Positions 23,737-32,419 of a stretch of DNA of 49,167 nucleotides are shown here, piece after piece; the stretch's first letter is position 1; each line of letters begins with the position of its first letter. The DNA comes from Pseudomonas sp. Irchel s3h14 (GTDB lineage Bacteria > Pseudomonadota > Gammaproteobacteria > Pseudomonadales > Pseudomonadaceae): contig NZ_FYDJ01000031.1 in NCBI RefSeq assembly GCF_900187425.1, positions 1 through 49,167 of the forward strand, in the 5' to 3' direction. A program made the position numbers and the translations under genes. The notes under the pieces are model-generated. The model made no database searches. It was not told the DNA's origin and worked only from the letters and a program-made list of their open reading frames with translations.

Positions 23737-26196
23737 TCAACGGAACGTGCCAGGCGCCTTGAATAACAAAGGCCGAGGCCTGGCTGGACGACTTTGTAAA
23801 CTGTCGCGGGTAAACAAATGCGGGCGTTCAATAACATACCCTTGAGCGTAATCCACCCCGATCTCCAGCAATGCCTGCTCGATCTGGGGTGTTTCAACAA
23901 ACTCGGCAATCGTACGCTTACCCATAACATGACCGATGTGATTGATCACTTCGACCATGGCGCGGTTAATCGGGTCGTCCAGCATATCCTTTACGAAACT
24001 CCCGTCGATCTTCAAGAAGTCTACAGGTAAATGTTTCAAGTATGCGAATGAGGACATTCCGGCGCAAAAGTCATCCAGTGAAAAGTGGCAACCTAAACCT
24101 TTGAGTTCATTAATAAATCTGGTTGCACTTCCGAGATTGGAAATAGCACTGGTTTCAGTGATTTCAAAACAAATCATTTCAGGCGGTATGGAGTAAGTAA
24201 CAAACTGTTCACGCAGGAAGTGCAGAAACGCGTCATCTCCGATAGTTGTGCCTGACAGATTAATCGCACACATGGCCAATGGTCCTTTGTGCTGTTCGGC
24301 GATGCATTGGGCAATAATTTTGAAAACGTTCTGTACAACCCAGCGGTCAAGGGACGTCATCAGACCATAACGCTCAGCAGCCGGAATAAAACTGTCGGGC
24401 AAAATCATGCGTCCGGCTTCGTCATGCAGGCGCAACAGAATTTCGATATGTCCACCGCCCTTCTCAATATGACCAAGGGGCGCGATTTCCTGTGCGTACA
24501 GACAGAAGCGGTTTTCTTCCAGCGCCATGTGCAAGCGCTGCACCCAAGCCATCTCGCCGAAGCGCAGGGACAGTTCCGAATCGTCGGCGTGATAGACCTG
24601 AACCCGATTGCGGCCCTTTTCCTTGGCCATGTAGCAGGCCATGTCGGCAGCGCGCAGCGAAGCTTCGAGCGTGGTCGGATTCTGAGTGACGTGAACCAGT
24701 CCGATGCTCACAGTGGTCACGAACGGTCGGCCTTTCCAGACGAAGTGCAGGTTCTGCACGGTCTGACGCAGGCCCTCGGCGATTTTTTCTGCGGCTTCCG
24801 GGGCGCAGTTCTCCAGCAGGATGCCAAACTCGTCGCCACCCAGGCGGGCCAGGGTATCGCCTTCGCGCAAACCGGATTGCAACAGAGCGCAGATATGCCG
24901 CAGCAACTCGTCACCCGCCGCGTGGCCGCAGGTATCGTTGACCAGTTTGAACTGATCCAGATCGAGGAACATCAAGGCATGGCGCCCCGACTGCCGCACC
25001 AGGTTGTGCAGCGCCAACTCCAGGCGATATTCGAATTCGCGGCGGTTGGCGAGCCCGGTCAAGGCATCATGGGTCGCCTGCCAGGACAGATTGGCAATGT
25101 ATTGCCGCTCCTGGGTCATGTCGTGCAATACCAGCACGGTACCGCTGACCTTCCCGGCGTTGCGAATCGGCGCACCGACCAGGGTGACCGAAACCGTGCT
25201 GCCATCGAGGCGCTGGATCAGTTTTGAGTGTTCGCTGCCACCGCTCAGCTGTCCGCTCAAAATGTGCTCGATCAACGTGAAGCCATCGGCCTGAGCGTTC
25301 TCGTCCAGCAGATTGAATAGCGCCGCCAGCGGCAAACCCGTCGCCTGCTCGGCCTTCCAGTGGGTCAGTGCCTCGGCGGCCGGATTCATATAGGCGATCG
25401 CGCCGTCGACATTCGTGGTGATCACGCCATCGCCAATCGATTGCAGGGTGATCTGCGCTCGGTCCTTCTCCAGCTGCAGGGCCTCGGCGAACGCATTGCG
25501 GTGCTTGAGCAGTTTGTGAGTACGCATCAGTGCTAATGCAATCAAGCCCAGGGCGGTGGCGAGGTTGGTCACCAGCAACACCCGCAGGATCATCCGCGAG
25601 CCTTCGCCCAAGGCATCGCTGAAGGCCTTCGCTGCCGGTGTCACACTTTCGTTGATGACGAATATCTGATCCTTCCAGCTCTTGATATCGGCATCGGTGG
25701 CCTGATCGGTGGTGATGCGCTGATGCATCTCCCGCGCAATGGCATCGAGTTGCACCAGATACGCATCGCCCACCGTCCAGAGGTCGATGGCTTTCTTGTG
25801 GTAAGTGAAGTTCCGAAAATTCAGGTACAGCCAGATCACACTATTAATGTCATCCGGGTGGTTGCCGCCCTTGAGGATCGCCACGCGCGCGGCTTCGATA
25901 TTCGGCGGCCGATGATCCAGCGCCACACGCAACTCGTGGCCACCCTGAGGTACGGCAATGGCGTTCTGGTATTTGAGGAAAATCGTCTCGTCGCGGTTGT
26001 CGGCGTAGAGATTGAGGTAATAGATGGCGTCTTTTTGGCCTTTGGACCACAGGCTTTCACCGGCAACGTAGCCGCGAACCGCCGACAGAACATACAGGCT
26101 GACACCGCCCAGCAAGGCTTGAAATAACACGACGGCAATAAATGGCCAGACGATGCCCAACAACCGTGGCGTTCCGAGAGTCCGCGCTTGATTCAT
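23737..26196 (-). CDS. Membrane c-di-GMP protein with PAS, GGDEF and EAL domains
   Basis: The protein has 819 residues. Two membrane segments (about 12-36 and 205-225) enclose a periplasmic sensor region; a PAS domain (about 250-370), a GGDEF domain and an EAL domain follow. GGDEF is intact, with an RxxD inhibitory site (REGD) five residues before it. The EAL domain has EIL in place of EAL but keeps EITET, DDFCAGMSSF and KIDGSFV, so it probably still hydrolyses c-di-GMP. The architecture resembles P. aeruginosa RbdA, a biofilm-dispersal phosphodiesterase; orthology is not shown. AAGGGA lies six bases before the ATG. Confidence 0.9.
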   Translation of the reverse strand: MNQARTLGTPRLLGIVWPFIAVVLFQALLGGVSLYVLSAVRGYVAGESLWSKGQKDAIYYLNLYADNRDETIFLKYQNAIAVPQGGHELRVALDHRPPNIEAARVAILKGGNHPDDINSVIWLYLNFRNFTYHKKAIDLWTVGDAYLVQLDAIAREMHQRITTDQATDADIKSWKDQIFVINESVTPAAKAFSDALGEGSRMILRVLLVTNLATALGLIALALMRTHKLLKHRNAFAEALQLEKDRAQITLQSIGDGVITTNVDGAIAYMNPAAEALTHWKAEQATGLPLAALFNLLDENAQADGFTLIEHILSGQLSGGSEHSKLIQRLDGSTVSVTLVGAPIRNAGKVSGTVLVLHDMTQERQYIANLSWQATHDALTGLANRREFEYRLELALHNLVRQSGRHALMFLDLDQFKLVNDTCGHAAGDELLRHICALLQSGLREGDTLARLGGDEFGILLENCAPEAAEKIAEGLRQTVQNLHFVWKGRPFVTTVSIGLVHVTQNPTTLEASLRAADMACYMAKEKGRNRVQVYHADDSELSLRFGEMAWVQRLHMALEENRFCLYAQEIAPLGHIEKGGGHIEILLRLHDEAGRMILPDSFIPAAERYGLMTSLDRWVVQNVFKIIAQCIAEQHKGPLAMCAINLSGTTIGDDAFLHFLREQFVTYSIPPEMICFEITETSAISNLGSATRFINELKGLGCHFSLDDFCAGMSSFAYLKHLPVDFLKIDGSFVKDMLDDPINRAMVEVINHIGHVMGKRTIAEFVETPQIEQALLEIGVDYAQGYVIERPHLFTRDSLQSRPARPRPLLFKAPGTFR

Positions 26197-26313
26197 GAGG
26201 TCCCTTGTTTTAGCACTGCCAGATCAGCATCCCGACGTGATCGCTACAGCTAGACTAGGGTGCGTTCTTGATCCCGGCAAGCGAGTAGCCGCTTCCGCTG
26301 CGGGGTAGTGTGG

Positions 26314-28131
26314 CTAGTGCTGCTGCAAATGCCCATAAAGCTTGGCATACAACCCCCCATCAGCAATCAATTGCTGATGGTCGCCATCCTCGGCAATCTG
26401 CCCGCCATCAAACACCAGCACCCGGTCGGCCTGTTTCACTGCCGATAACCGGTGCGCAATGATCAGCGTGGTGCGGTTACTCAGGAACCGCGCCAGCGCC
26501 TGGTGCAGGTTGTATTCGGTGGCGGCATCCAGCGCCGAGGTGGCCTCGTCGAGGATCACTACTTTGGGATCGGCCAGCACCATCCGCGCAATCGCCAGGC
26601 GTTGACGCTGGCCGCCGGACAAGCGCACGCCGGAACGTCCGACGATGCTGTCCAGGCCGTTGGGCAGCTCTCGAACGGTCTGGTGCAATTGCGCGATTTC
26701 CAGCGCTTGCCAGCAGGCTTCGTCGCTGCGTTCGCGGCCCATGGTCAGGTTGGCGCGGACGGTGTCGTTGAACAGCGCCGGATGTTGCAGGACCACGGCG
26801 ACATTTTCGCGCACGGTTTCCAGGCCGATCTCTTGCTGAGTCGAGCCGCCGAAACGGATGGTCCCGGCGAGCGGCGTGTACAAGCCCAGCAGCAACTGCA
26901 CCAGGGTACTTTTGCCGCCACCGCTGGCGCCGACAATCGCGACCTTTTCGCCGGGGGCGATCGACAGGTTCATCTGGTTCAACACCAGCTCGTCGCCGTA
27001 ACCGAAACTCAATCCCTGGACTTCGATGCCCACGGTTTCGCGACCGTTGAACGGGTCGACACCGCCCGGGTATTCAGGCTCATCGGCCCGGGCCAGCAAC
27101 TCGTTGATCCGCGACAGCGCGCCGCCGGCCGCGTAATAGGCGTACTGCAGATTCAGCAGCTGTTCCACCGGACCGATCATGAACCACAGGTAGCTGAACA
27201 CCGCGAGCATCTGGCCGATGGACAGGTCGGAAAACAGCACGGTGAGCATCGCCGCCGCACGGAAAATATCGATGCCGAACTGGAACAGCAAGCCACTGGT
27301 ACGGTTCGACGCATCGGTTTTCCACTGCGAGTTCACCGCGTAATCGCGCACTTCCCGGGCGCGCTGCCCCAGGCGCCCAAGGAAAAAACCCTGACGGTTG
27401 CCGGCACGCACTTCCTGAATGGAGTCGAGGGTTTCGGTCAGCGCCTGGGTAAAGCGCGAGGTGCTGTCGTTCTCGAGTTTCTTCAGGTGCTTGACCCGTT
27501 TGCCCAGCAGTACCGTGGCGTAGATCACCAGTGGGTTGAACAGCAGGATCAGCAACGCCAGCTTCCAGTGCATCCACATCAGGATGGAGGCGGTGCCGAC
27601 CAGGGTCAGCATGGCCACAAGGAAACGACTGAGGGTTTCGCCGACGAATTTGTCCACGGTGTCCAGGTCGGTGACCAGATGCGTGGTGACCGTGCCGCTG
27701 CCCAGGCTTTCGTATTCGCCCAGGGAAATACGCTTGAGCCGTTCGATCAGCCGTGTGCGAATGCGATACACGATGTCTTTGGCCAGTGCCGCAAACAACT
27801 TTGCCTGAACCACGTTGAAGAACAAGGCGCCACAGCGTAGCAACAAGGTCACCAGCAGCATCAGGCCGATGTAGCCCGCCGCTTTTTGCCAGTCGTCGGG
27901 CAGCGCGTGGTTCATGATCTTCAGCGCGGCGTCACCGTGACCCAGCAGCACTTCGTCCACCAGCAACGGCAGGAGCAAGGGAATTGGCACGCTACACAGG
28001 GTTGCCAACACCGCCACGCCGTTGGCGATCCACAGGGATTTTTTGTGATGCAGCGCCAGGCGACGGATTTCCGCCCAGCTCAGACGGTCGACACGTGAAA
28101 CAGGTGGCTCGTCGTCGGGCAGATCATGCAC
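26314..28131 (-). CDS. ABC exporter half-transporter (fused membrane and ATPase domains)
   Basis: The protein has 605 residues. An N-terminal six-helix membrane domain (about 25-310) is fused to an ATPase with Walker A GASGGGKST, signature LSGGQRQR, Walker B VVILDEATSALD and switch histidine in IAHRLSAV. It should work as a homodimer exporting a lipid, peptide or drug; the substrate is unknown. The GTG at 28131 overlaps the end of the DsbA-like gene by 8 bases and gives a start matching MHDLPDDEPPVSRVDRLSW; longer frames would reach deep into that gene. It is the last of the trhO-dsbA-like-exporter run. Confidence 0.88.
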   Translation of the reverse strand: MHDLPDDEPPVSRVDRLSWAEIRRLALHHKKSLWIANGVAVLATLCSVPIPLLLPLLVDEVLLGHGDAALKIMNHALPDDWQKAAGYIGLMLLVTLLLRCGALFFNVVQAKLFAALAKDIVYRIRTRLIERLKRISLGEYESLGSGTVTTHLVTDLDTVDKFVGETLSRFLVAMLTLVGTASILMWMHWKLALLILLFNPLVIYATVLLGKRVKHLKKLENDSTSRFTQALTETLDSIQEVRAGNRQGFFLGRLGQRAREVRDYAVNSQWKTDASNRTSGLLFQFGIDIFRAAAMLTVLFSDLSIGQMLAVFSYLWFMIGPVEQLLNLQYAYYAAGGALSRINELLARADEPEYPGGVDPFNGRETVGIEVQGLSFGYGDELVLNQMNLSIAPGEKVAIVGASGGGKSTLVQLLLGLYTPLAGTIRFGGSTQQEIGLETVRENVAVVLQHPALFNDTVRANLTMGRERSDEACWQALEIAQLHQTVRELPNGLDSIVGRSGVRLSGGQRQRLAIARMVLADPKVVILDEATSALDAATEYNLHQALARFLSNRTTLIIAHRLSAVKQADRVLVFDGGQIAEDGDHQQLIADGGLYAKLYGHLQQH

Positions 28132-28762
28132 AGGCAGCGCGCTCCAGCCAGCGGCCGAGCAACGGAGACAATACGCTGAGCGGCTGATAGCCATTGGTCA
28201 ACAGCGCCAATTGACCATTACGCTCAGCCAGTAAGGTAGGGAAACCGGCAATGCCCAGGTCCTGGACCCAGGTGAAATCGGCCGCCGTCGCGGCGTGCTG
28301 ATCGGCACGGTCGAACGCGGCGGCGAATTCGATGCGCGGCAGACCGGCTTGCTCCGCCAACTCCACCAGAACACTGGCGTGGGTGACGTCGCGACCTTCG
28401 GCGTAAAACGCGTGCTGAATCAGCCCGAGCAGTTTCCACGCGCAATCCGGCGCCAGGCTGCGCGCGGTCACCAGCGCCCGACAGGCAGGTTCGGTGTCGT
28501 AGACAAACCCGTCGGGCAACGCGCCTTCCAGCTTGAACGGTTGGCCAGTTGCCTCGTTGACCGCCTGCCAATGCTCAAGGATGTAGCGCCGGGTGGTCGG
28601 CTCCAGCGCGGAACCGCTGCCGGTACGCAAACCGCCCACCACCAGGTGCACGTCCACACCCGCTGCTTGCGCCTGCTCGACCAGCGCGTTGGCCACCGGC
28701 GCGAAGCCCCAGCACCAGGAACACATCGGGTCCATCACATAGAGCAGGCGTTGCACAGACAT
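28124..28762 (-). CDS. DsbA-family thioredoxin-like protein
   Basis: The protein has 212 residues and no signal peptide, so it is likely cytosolic. A CSWC active site (C14-C17, DPMCSWCWGF) near the N-terminus and a cis-proline in GFPT near residue 180 show the DsbA/FrnE fold. It resembles cytosolic FrnE-like oxidoreductases rather than periplasmic DsbA. It starts three bases after trhO and overlaps the exporter gene, so all three are likely cotranscribed. The redox partner is unknown. Confidence 0.86.
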   Translation of the reverse strand: MSVQRLLYVMDPMCSWCWGFAPVANALVEQAQAAGVDVHLVVGGLRTGSGSALEPTTRRYILEHWQAVNEATGQPFKLEGALPDGFVYDTEPACRALVTARSLAPDCAWKLLGLIQHAFYAEGRDVTHASVLVELAEQAGLPRIEFAAAFDRADQHAATAADFTWVQDLGIAGFPTLLAERNGQLALLTNGYQPLSVLSPLLGRWLERAACA

Positions 28763-28765
28763 GGT

Positions 28766-29707
28766 TCAAGCCTCGGAAGGAGTTTGCTTGTAGTTGTAAC
28801 CGATCGGGTGAGGCAAGTTGCGAGCCTTGGCCAGTTCGATCTGCTTTTGCCGGTCGATGGCACTGCGACGGGTCTTCTCGCTCAGCTTATCCCAGCAATG
28901 CGGGCAGCTGATGCCGGCCACGTAGTGCTCGGACGCGCGGTCTTCGACGCTGATCGGTGTACGACAGGCATGACATTGATCGTAGTCGCCTTCGCTGAGG
29001 TCGTGGCGCACGGTCACGCGGTTATCGAACACGAAGCAGTCGCCCTGCCATTTGGTTTCTTCCTGCGGCACCTCTTCGAGGTACTTCAGAATGCCGCCCT
29101 TGAGGTGATAGACCTCGTCGAAGCCTTGGCTGAGCATGTAGCTCGACGCCTTTTCACAACGAATGCCGCCGGTGCAGAACATCGCGACTTTCTTGTGCAC
29201 GGCCGGGTCGAAATTGGCTTTGATGTAGTCGGGGAATTCGCGAAAACTGGTGGTCTTCGGGTCGATGGCGCCTTCGAAGGTGCCGATCGAGACTTCGTAG
29301 TCGTTGCGAGTGTCGATCAACAGCACTTCCGGATCGCTGATCAGCGCGTTCCAGTTCTCTGGATCGACGTAAGTGCCGACCTTCTTGTTCGGGTCCACGC
29401 CTTCGACGCCGAGGGTGACGATTTCTTTCTTGAGTTTGACTTTGGTGCGATAGAACGGCTGGTCGTCGCAGTACGACTCTTTGTGGTCGATGTCGTCCAT
29501 GCGCGGGTCGTTCTTGAGCCAGGCCATCAGCCCGTCAATGCCTTCGCGGCTGCCGGACACGGTGCCGTTGATGCCTTCTTCGGCAATCAGCAGCGTGCCT
29601 TTGATGCCGTTGTCGACCATCGCTTGCAGCAGCGGCTCGCGCAGGGCGACGTAATCTTCCAGGGTGACGAACTTATACAGTGCCGCCACGACAATCTGTT
29701 GTGTCAT
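28766..29707 (-). CDS. trhO: tRNA uridine(34) hydroxylase TrhO (rhodanese family)
   Basis: The protein has 313 residues, matching the YceA/TrhO family. It hydroxylates U34 of certain tRNAs with oxygen as the first step to 5-methoxyuridine or cmo5U. An N-terminal ferredoxin-like domain (1-95) precedes the rhodanese domain with the active-site loop FCTGGIRCEKAS (C178, C184). The C-terminus has two Cys pairs (CHAC, CPHC) that could bind zinc. It leads the operon with the DsbA-like and exporter genes. Confidence 0.93.
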   Translation of the reverse strand: MTQQIVVAALYKFVTLEDYVALREPLLQAMVDNGIKGTLLIAEEGINGTVSGSREGIDGLMAWLKNDPRMDDIDHKESYCDDQPFYRTKVKLKKEIVTLGVEGVDPNKKVGTYVDPENWNALISDPEVLLIDTRNDYEVSIGTFEGAIDPKTTSFREFPDYIKANFDPAVHKKVAMFCTGGIRCEKASSYMLSQGFDEVYHLKGGILKYLEEVPQEETKWQGDCFVFDNRVTVRHDLSEGDYDQCHACRTPISVEDRASEHYVAGISCPHCWDKLSEKTRRSAIDRQKQIELAKARNLPHPIGYNYKQTPSEA

Positions 29708-29753
29708 GGGTGATTCTCCAGGTGGCTACCCTCGTAAGGGGTGAACCGGATGC

Positions 29754-29784
29754 GAAAAAAAACGCGCCGGGTGAGCGGCGCGTT
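29754..29784 (-). terminator. Terminator of the bolA transcript
   Basis: AACGCGCCG (29761-29769) pairs with CGGCGCGTT (29776-29784); on the minus strand a run of eight T follows. It ends the DUF2059-bolA transcription unit before trhO. Confidence 0.75.
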
Positions 29785-29812
29785 GTGCAGTCTAACAAAA
29801 ATAAACCTTCCT

Positions 29813-29877
29813 GTAGGAGCCTGGCTTGCCAGCGATGGCGATCTTGAGTACGCCATCGCGGGCAAGCCTTGCTCCTA
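29813..29877. repeat. REPIN, family 2, overlapping the bolA stop codon
   Basis: GTAGGAGCCTGGCTTGCCAG and the reverse of GTAGGAGCAAGGCTTGCCCG face each other. The first bases of the right unit, read on the minus strand, form the TAG stop codon of bolA (29875-29877). Confidence 0.8.
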
Positions 29878-30168
29878 CCTGCCGCCAGCACAGGTCGGCG
29901 AGGCCGGAGCCGCGTCGATCTGTGCCCATTCCTCTGGCGTGTAGGTATGCAGCGCCAACGCATGGAACTCGCCCATCAGCTCGCCGAGCGTGCCGTAGAC
30001 TTTCTGGTGACGCTTGACGCGGTTGAGCCCTTCGAACTGCTGGCTGACCACCACGGCCTTGAAGTGGGTCTGCAACCCACGGCTGTGCATGTGGCTTTCA
30101 TCCAGCACTTGCAGATGCTGCGGCTGCAACAGGCCCAGCGTCGATTCGATGCGTTGTTGCATGGTCAT
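29875..30168 (-). CDS. bolA: BolA family protein
   Basis: The protein has 97 residues. The BolA fold is shown by the helix-rich N-terminus, the segment SHMHSRGLQTHFKAVVVSQQFEG and the conserved RVKRHQKVYGTLGELM with the histidines used to share an iron-sulfur cluster with monothiol glutaredoxins. BolA proteins act in iron-sulfur trafficking and in cell shape and stationary-phase control. GGAG sits seven bases before the ATG at 30168. The tail after VKRHQ includes an acidic, Pro- and Ala-rich stretch, and the last codons run into a REP element. The DUF2059 gene lies 12 bases upstream on the same strand. Confidence 0.9.
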   Translation of the reverse strand: MTMQQRIESTLGLLQPQHLQVLDESHMHSRGLQTHFKAVVVSQQFEGLNRVKRHQKVYGTLGELMGEFHALALHTYTPEEWAQIDAAPASPTCAGGR

Positions 30169-30180
30169 ACCGAACTCCGC

Positions 30181-30702
30181 TTAAGGCTTTTTCTTGGCAG
30201 GAGCGGCGCCTTTAGGCTCCAGCTCGGCCGTCATGTCAGCCAGCAGTTTGTTGACCACAGGCACGGCGCTTTCCAGCTTGGCTTGAGTCATCTGGGCCGA
30301 TTGCTGAGTCAGCTGCGGCATTTTTTCCAGGACTTTCTTGCCCAGTGGCGACTGGTAGAACGCGACCAGGTCTTTCAGCTCGGATTCGCTGAAGTTGGTG
30401 GTGTAGAGCTTGACCATGTCCGGCTTCAGCTTGTTCCAGCCAATGGCTTGGTCCAGCGCGGCGTTGGCTTTGGCCTGGTAGGTTTCCAGCAAGGCCTTTT
30501 TCGATTCAGGGGCTTTGGTCTGAGCAAAGCGCTGAGCGAACATTTGCTGCACTTGCATGTACACCGGAGTGCCCAATTTGTCAGCGTGCGCCAGGGTCAG
30601 GAAAGCTTCGGCACTGGCGTTGTGGCTGGCGGTATCGGCAAAAACAGGGCCGCTGGCGCAAACCAGTGCAACCGCGGTACAGATGGCACGAAGACGAGTC
30701 AT
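30181..30702 (-). CDS. DUF2059 periplasmic protein
   Basis: The 173-residue precursor has a signal peptide (cleavage near GPVFA-DT at 22). The mature part is a helical DUF2059 domain with the typical ESELKDLVAFYQSPLGKKVLEKMP (described by its start and end residues, about 108-131). The C-terminus is Pro/Lys-rich (GAAPAKKKP). The biochemical role of the family is unknown. It is upstream of bolA on the same strand with a 12-base gap. Confidence 0.88.
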   Translation of the reverse strand: MTRLRAICTAVALVCASGPVFADTASHNASAEAFLTLAHADKLGTPVYMQVQQMFAQRFAQTKAPESKKALLETYQAKANAALDQAIGWNKLKPDMVKLYTTNFSESELKDLVAFYQSPLGKKVLEKMPQLTQQSAQMTQAKLESAVPVVNKLLADMTAELEPKGAAPAKKKP

Positions 30703-30890
30703 CGAGTTTCCTTTTCTAGCAGGCGAGGTAAAACCCCAAGGGCGTCCATTCTGCGCCTAAAAAACTGTGTGGCTCAACCCCAAGCCTTGTCGGGCCTGAT
30801 TTAGAGGGGTTGAATGGTCAAAAAACAGACTGATGGAACCACGGCCGGCGATCACGGCCTAAACTGCGCTATCGACCCACAGGAGTGTGC

Positions 30891-32288
30891 ATGATGAGCC
30901 GTATCGAAACCGACAGCCTTGGCCAGGTGGAAGTCCCGGATGAAGCCTACTGGGGCGCTCAGACGCAACGCTCGCTGATTAACTTCGCGATCGGCAACGA
31001 ACGCATGCCGCTGGCGGTGCTGCATGCCCTGGCGCTGATCAAGAAAGCCGCTGCGCGGGTCAATGACCGCAACGGTGACCTGCCCGCCGACATCGCCCGG
31101 CTGATCGAACAGGCCGCCGACGAAGTGCTCGACGGCAGTCATGACGACCAGTTCCCGCTGGTGGTCTGGCAGACCGGCAGCGGCACCCAGAGCAACATGA
31201 ACGTCAACGAAGTGATCGCCGGTCGGGCCAACGAACTGGCGGGTAATGCTCGCGGCGGCAAGTCGCCGGTTCACCCTAACGATCACGTCAACCGCTCCCA
31301 GAGTTCCAACGACTGTTTCCCGACCGCCATGCACATCGCGGCGGTCCAGGCAGTGCAACAGCAACTGCTGCCGGCGATCAGCGAACTGTCGGGCGGATTG
31401 GCCGAGCTGTCCGCGCGGCACATGAAACTGGTCAAGACCGGCCGCACCCATATGATGGACGCGACACCGATTACCTTCGGTCAGGAACTGTCGGCGTTCA
31501 TCGCGCAACTGGATTACGCCGAACGAGCGATCCGCAGCTCGCTGCCGGCCGTCTGTGAATTGGCCCAGGGCGGCACCGCGGTCGGCACCGGGCTGAACTC
31601 GCCCCACGGTTTTGGCGAAGCCATCGCTGCCGAGCTGGCCGCCCTCTCCGGCCTGCCATTCGTCACCGCCCCCAACAAATTCGCCGCCCTGGCTGGCCAT
31701 GAGCCGCTGACCACGCTGTCCGGCGCGCTGAAAACCCTCGCCGTGACCCTGATGAAAATCGCCAACGACCTGCGCCTGCTGGGCTCCGGGCCGCGAGCAG
31801 GTTTCGCCGAAGTCAAACTGCCGGCCAACGAACCGGGCAGCTCGATCATGCCCGGCAAGGTCAATCCGACTCAGTGCGAAGCGCTATCGATGCTGGCTTG
31901 TCAGGTATTGGGCAACGACGTCGCCATCGGGTTTGCCGCGAGCCAGGGGCACCTGCAGCTGAACGTGTTCAAACCGGTGATCATCCACAACCTTCTGCAA
32001 TCGATCCGCCTGCTCGGCGATGGCTGCAGCAACTTCCAGCAGCATTGCATCGCCGGCCTGGAACCGGATGCAGAGAAAATGGCTGAACATCTGGAGCGTG
32101 GGTTGATGTTGGTGACAGCGCTGAATCCGCACATTGGTTATGACAAATCGGCGGAGATCGCCAAAAAGGCTTACGCAGAAGGGCTGACCCTGCGTGAGGC
32201 GGCGTTGCAACTCGGGTATCTGACGGACGAAGAGTTTGATGCGTGGGTAAGGCCGGAGAATATGCTGGAGGCTGGCGCCAAGGGCTGA
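30891..32288 (+). CDS. fumC: Class II fumarate hydratase
   Basis: The protein has 465 residues. This iron-free, oxygen-stable fumarase interconverts fumarate and malate in the TCA cycle. The family signature GSSIMPGKVNP (around 317-327) is intact, as are the substrate loops GSGTQSNMNVNE and HPNDHVNRSQSSND. AGGAG (30881-30885) is followed by two ATG codons at 30891 and 30894; both fit. No iron-regulatory box or adjacent superoxide dismutase gene is seen, unlike the iron-controlled fumC cluster of pseudomonads. Confidence 0.93.
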   Translation: MMSRIETDSLGQVEVPDEAYWGAQTQRSLINFAIGNERMPLAVLHALALIKKAAARVNDRNGDLPADIARLIEQAADEVLDGSHDDQFPLVVWQTGSGTQSNMNVNEVIAGRANELAGNARGGKSPVHPNDHVNRSQSSNDCFPTAMHIAAVQAVQQQLLPAISELSGGLAELSARHMKLVKTGRTHMMDATPITFGQELSAFIAQLDYAERAIRSSLPAVCELAQGGTAVGTGLNSPHGFGEAIAAELAALSGLPFVTAPNKFAALAGHEPLTTLSGALKTLAVTLMKIANDLRLLGSGPRAGFAEVKLPANEPGSSIMPGKVNPTQCEALSMLACQVLGNDVAIGFAASQGHLQLNVFKPVIIHNLLQSIRLLGDGCSNFQQHCIAGLEPDAEKMAEHLERGLMLVTALNPHIGYDKSAEIAKKAYAEGLTLREAALQLGYLTDEEFDAWVRPENMLEAGAKG

Positions 32289-32311
32289 GTTTTGTAGCGC
32301 CTGACAGTCAG

Positions 32312-32405
32312 CCATCGCGGGCAAGCCTTGCTCCTACGGGTTTTGCGTCGATCAAAATATCCGGTATCGACATAAAACCCGTAGGAGCAAGGCTTGCCCG
32401 CGATG
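32312..32405. repeat. REPIN, family 2, long near-perfect hairpin
   Basis: CATCGCGGGCAAGCCTTGCT on the left is repeated inverted on the right as AGCAAGGCTTGCCCGCGATG, and the inner part (GGGTTTTG...ATAAAACCC and GTCGAT/ATCGAC) is also inverted, so almost the whole 94 bases folds into one hairpin between the convergent fumC and EamA genes. Confidence 0.85.
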
Positions 32406-32419
32406 AACGATGACGCGGT

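Noticed and set aside
26452..27840. 462-codon plus-strand frame over the ABC exporter
   Set aside because: It is an antisense shadow; the minus strand encodes intact Walker A, signature and Walker B motifs.
28295..29713. 472-codon plus-strand frame across the DsbA-like and trhO genes
   Set aside because: It crosses two well-supported opposite-strand genes and has no homologous features.
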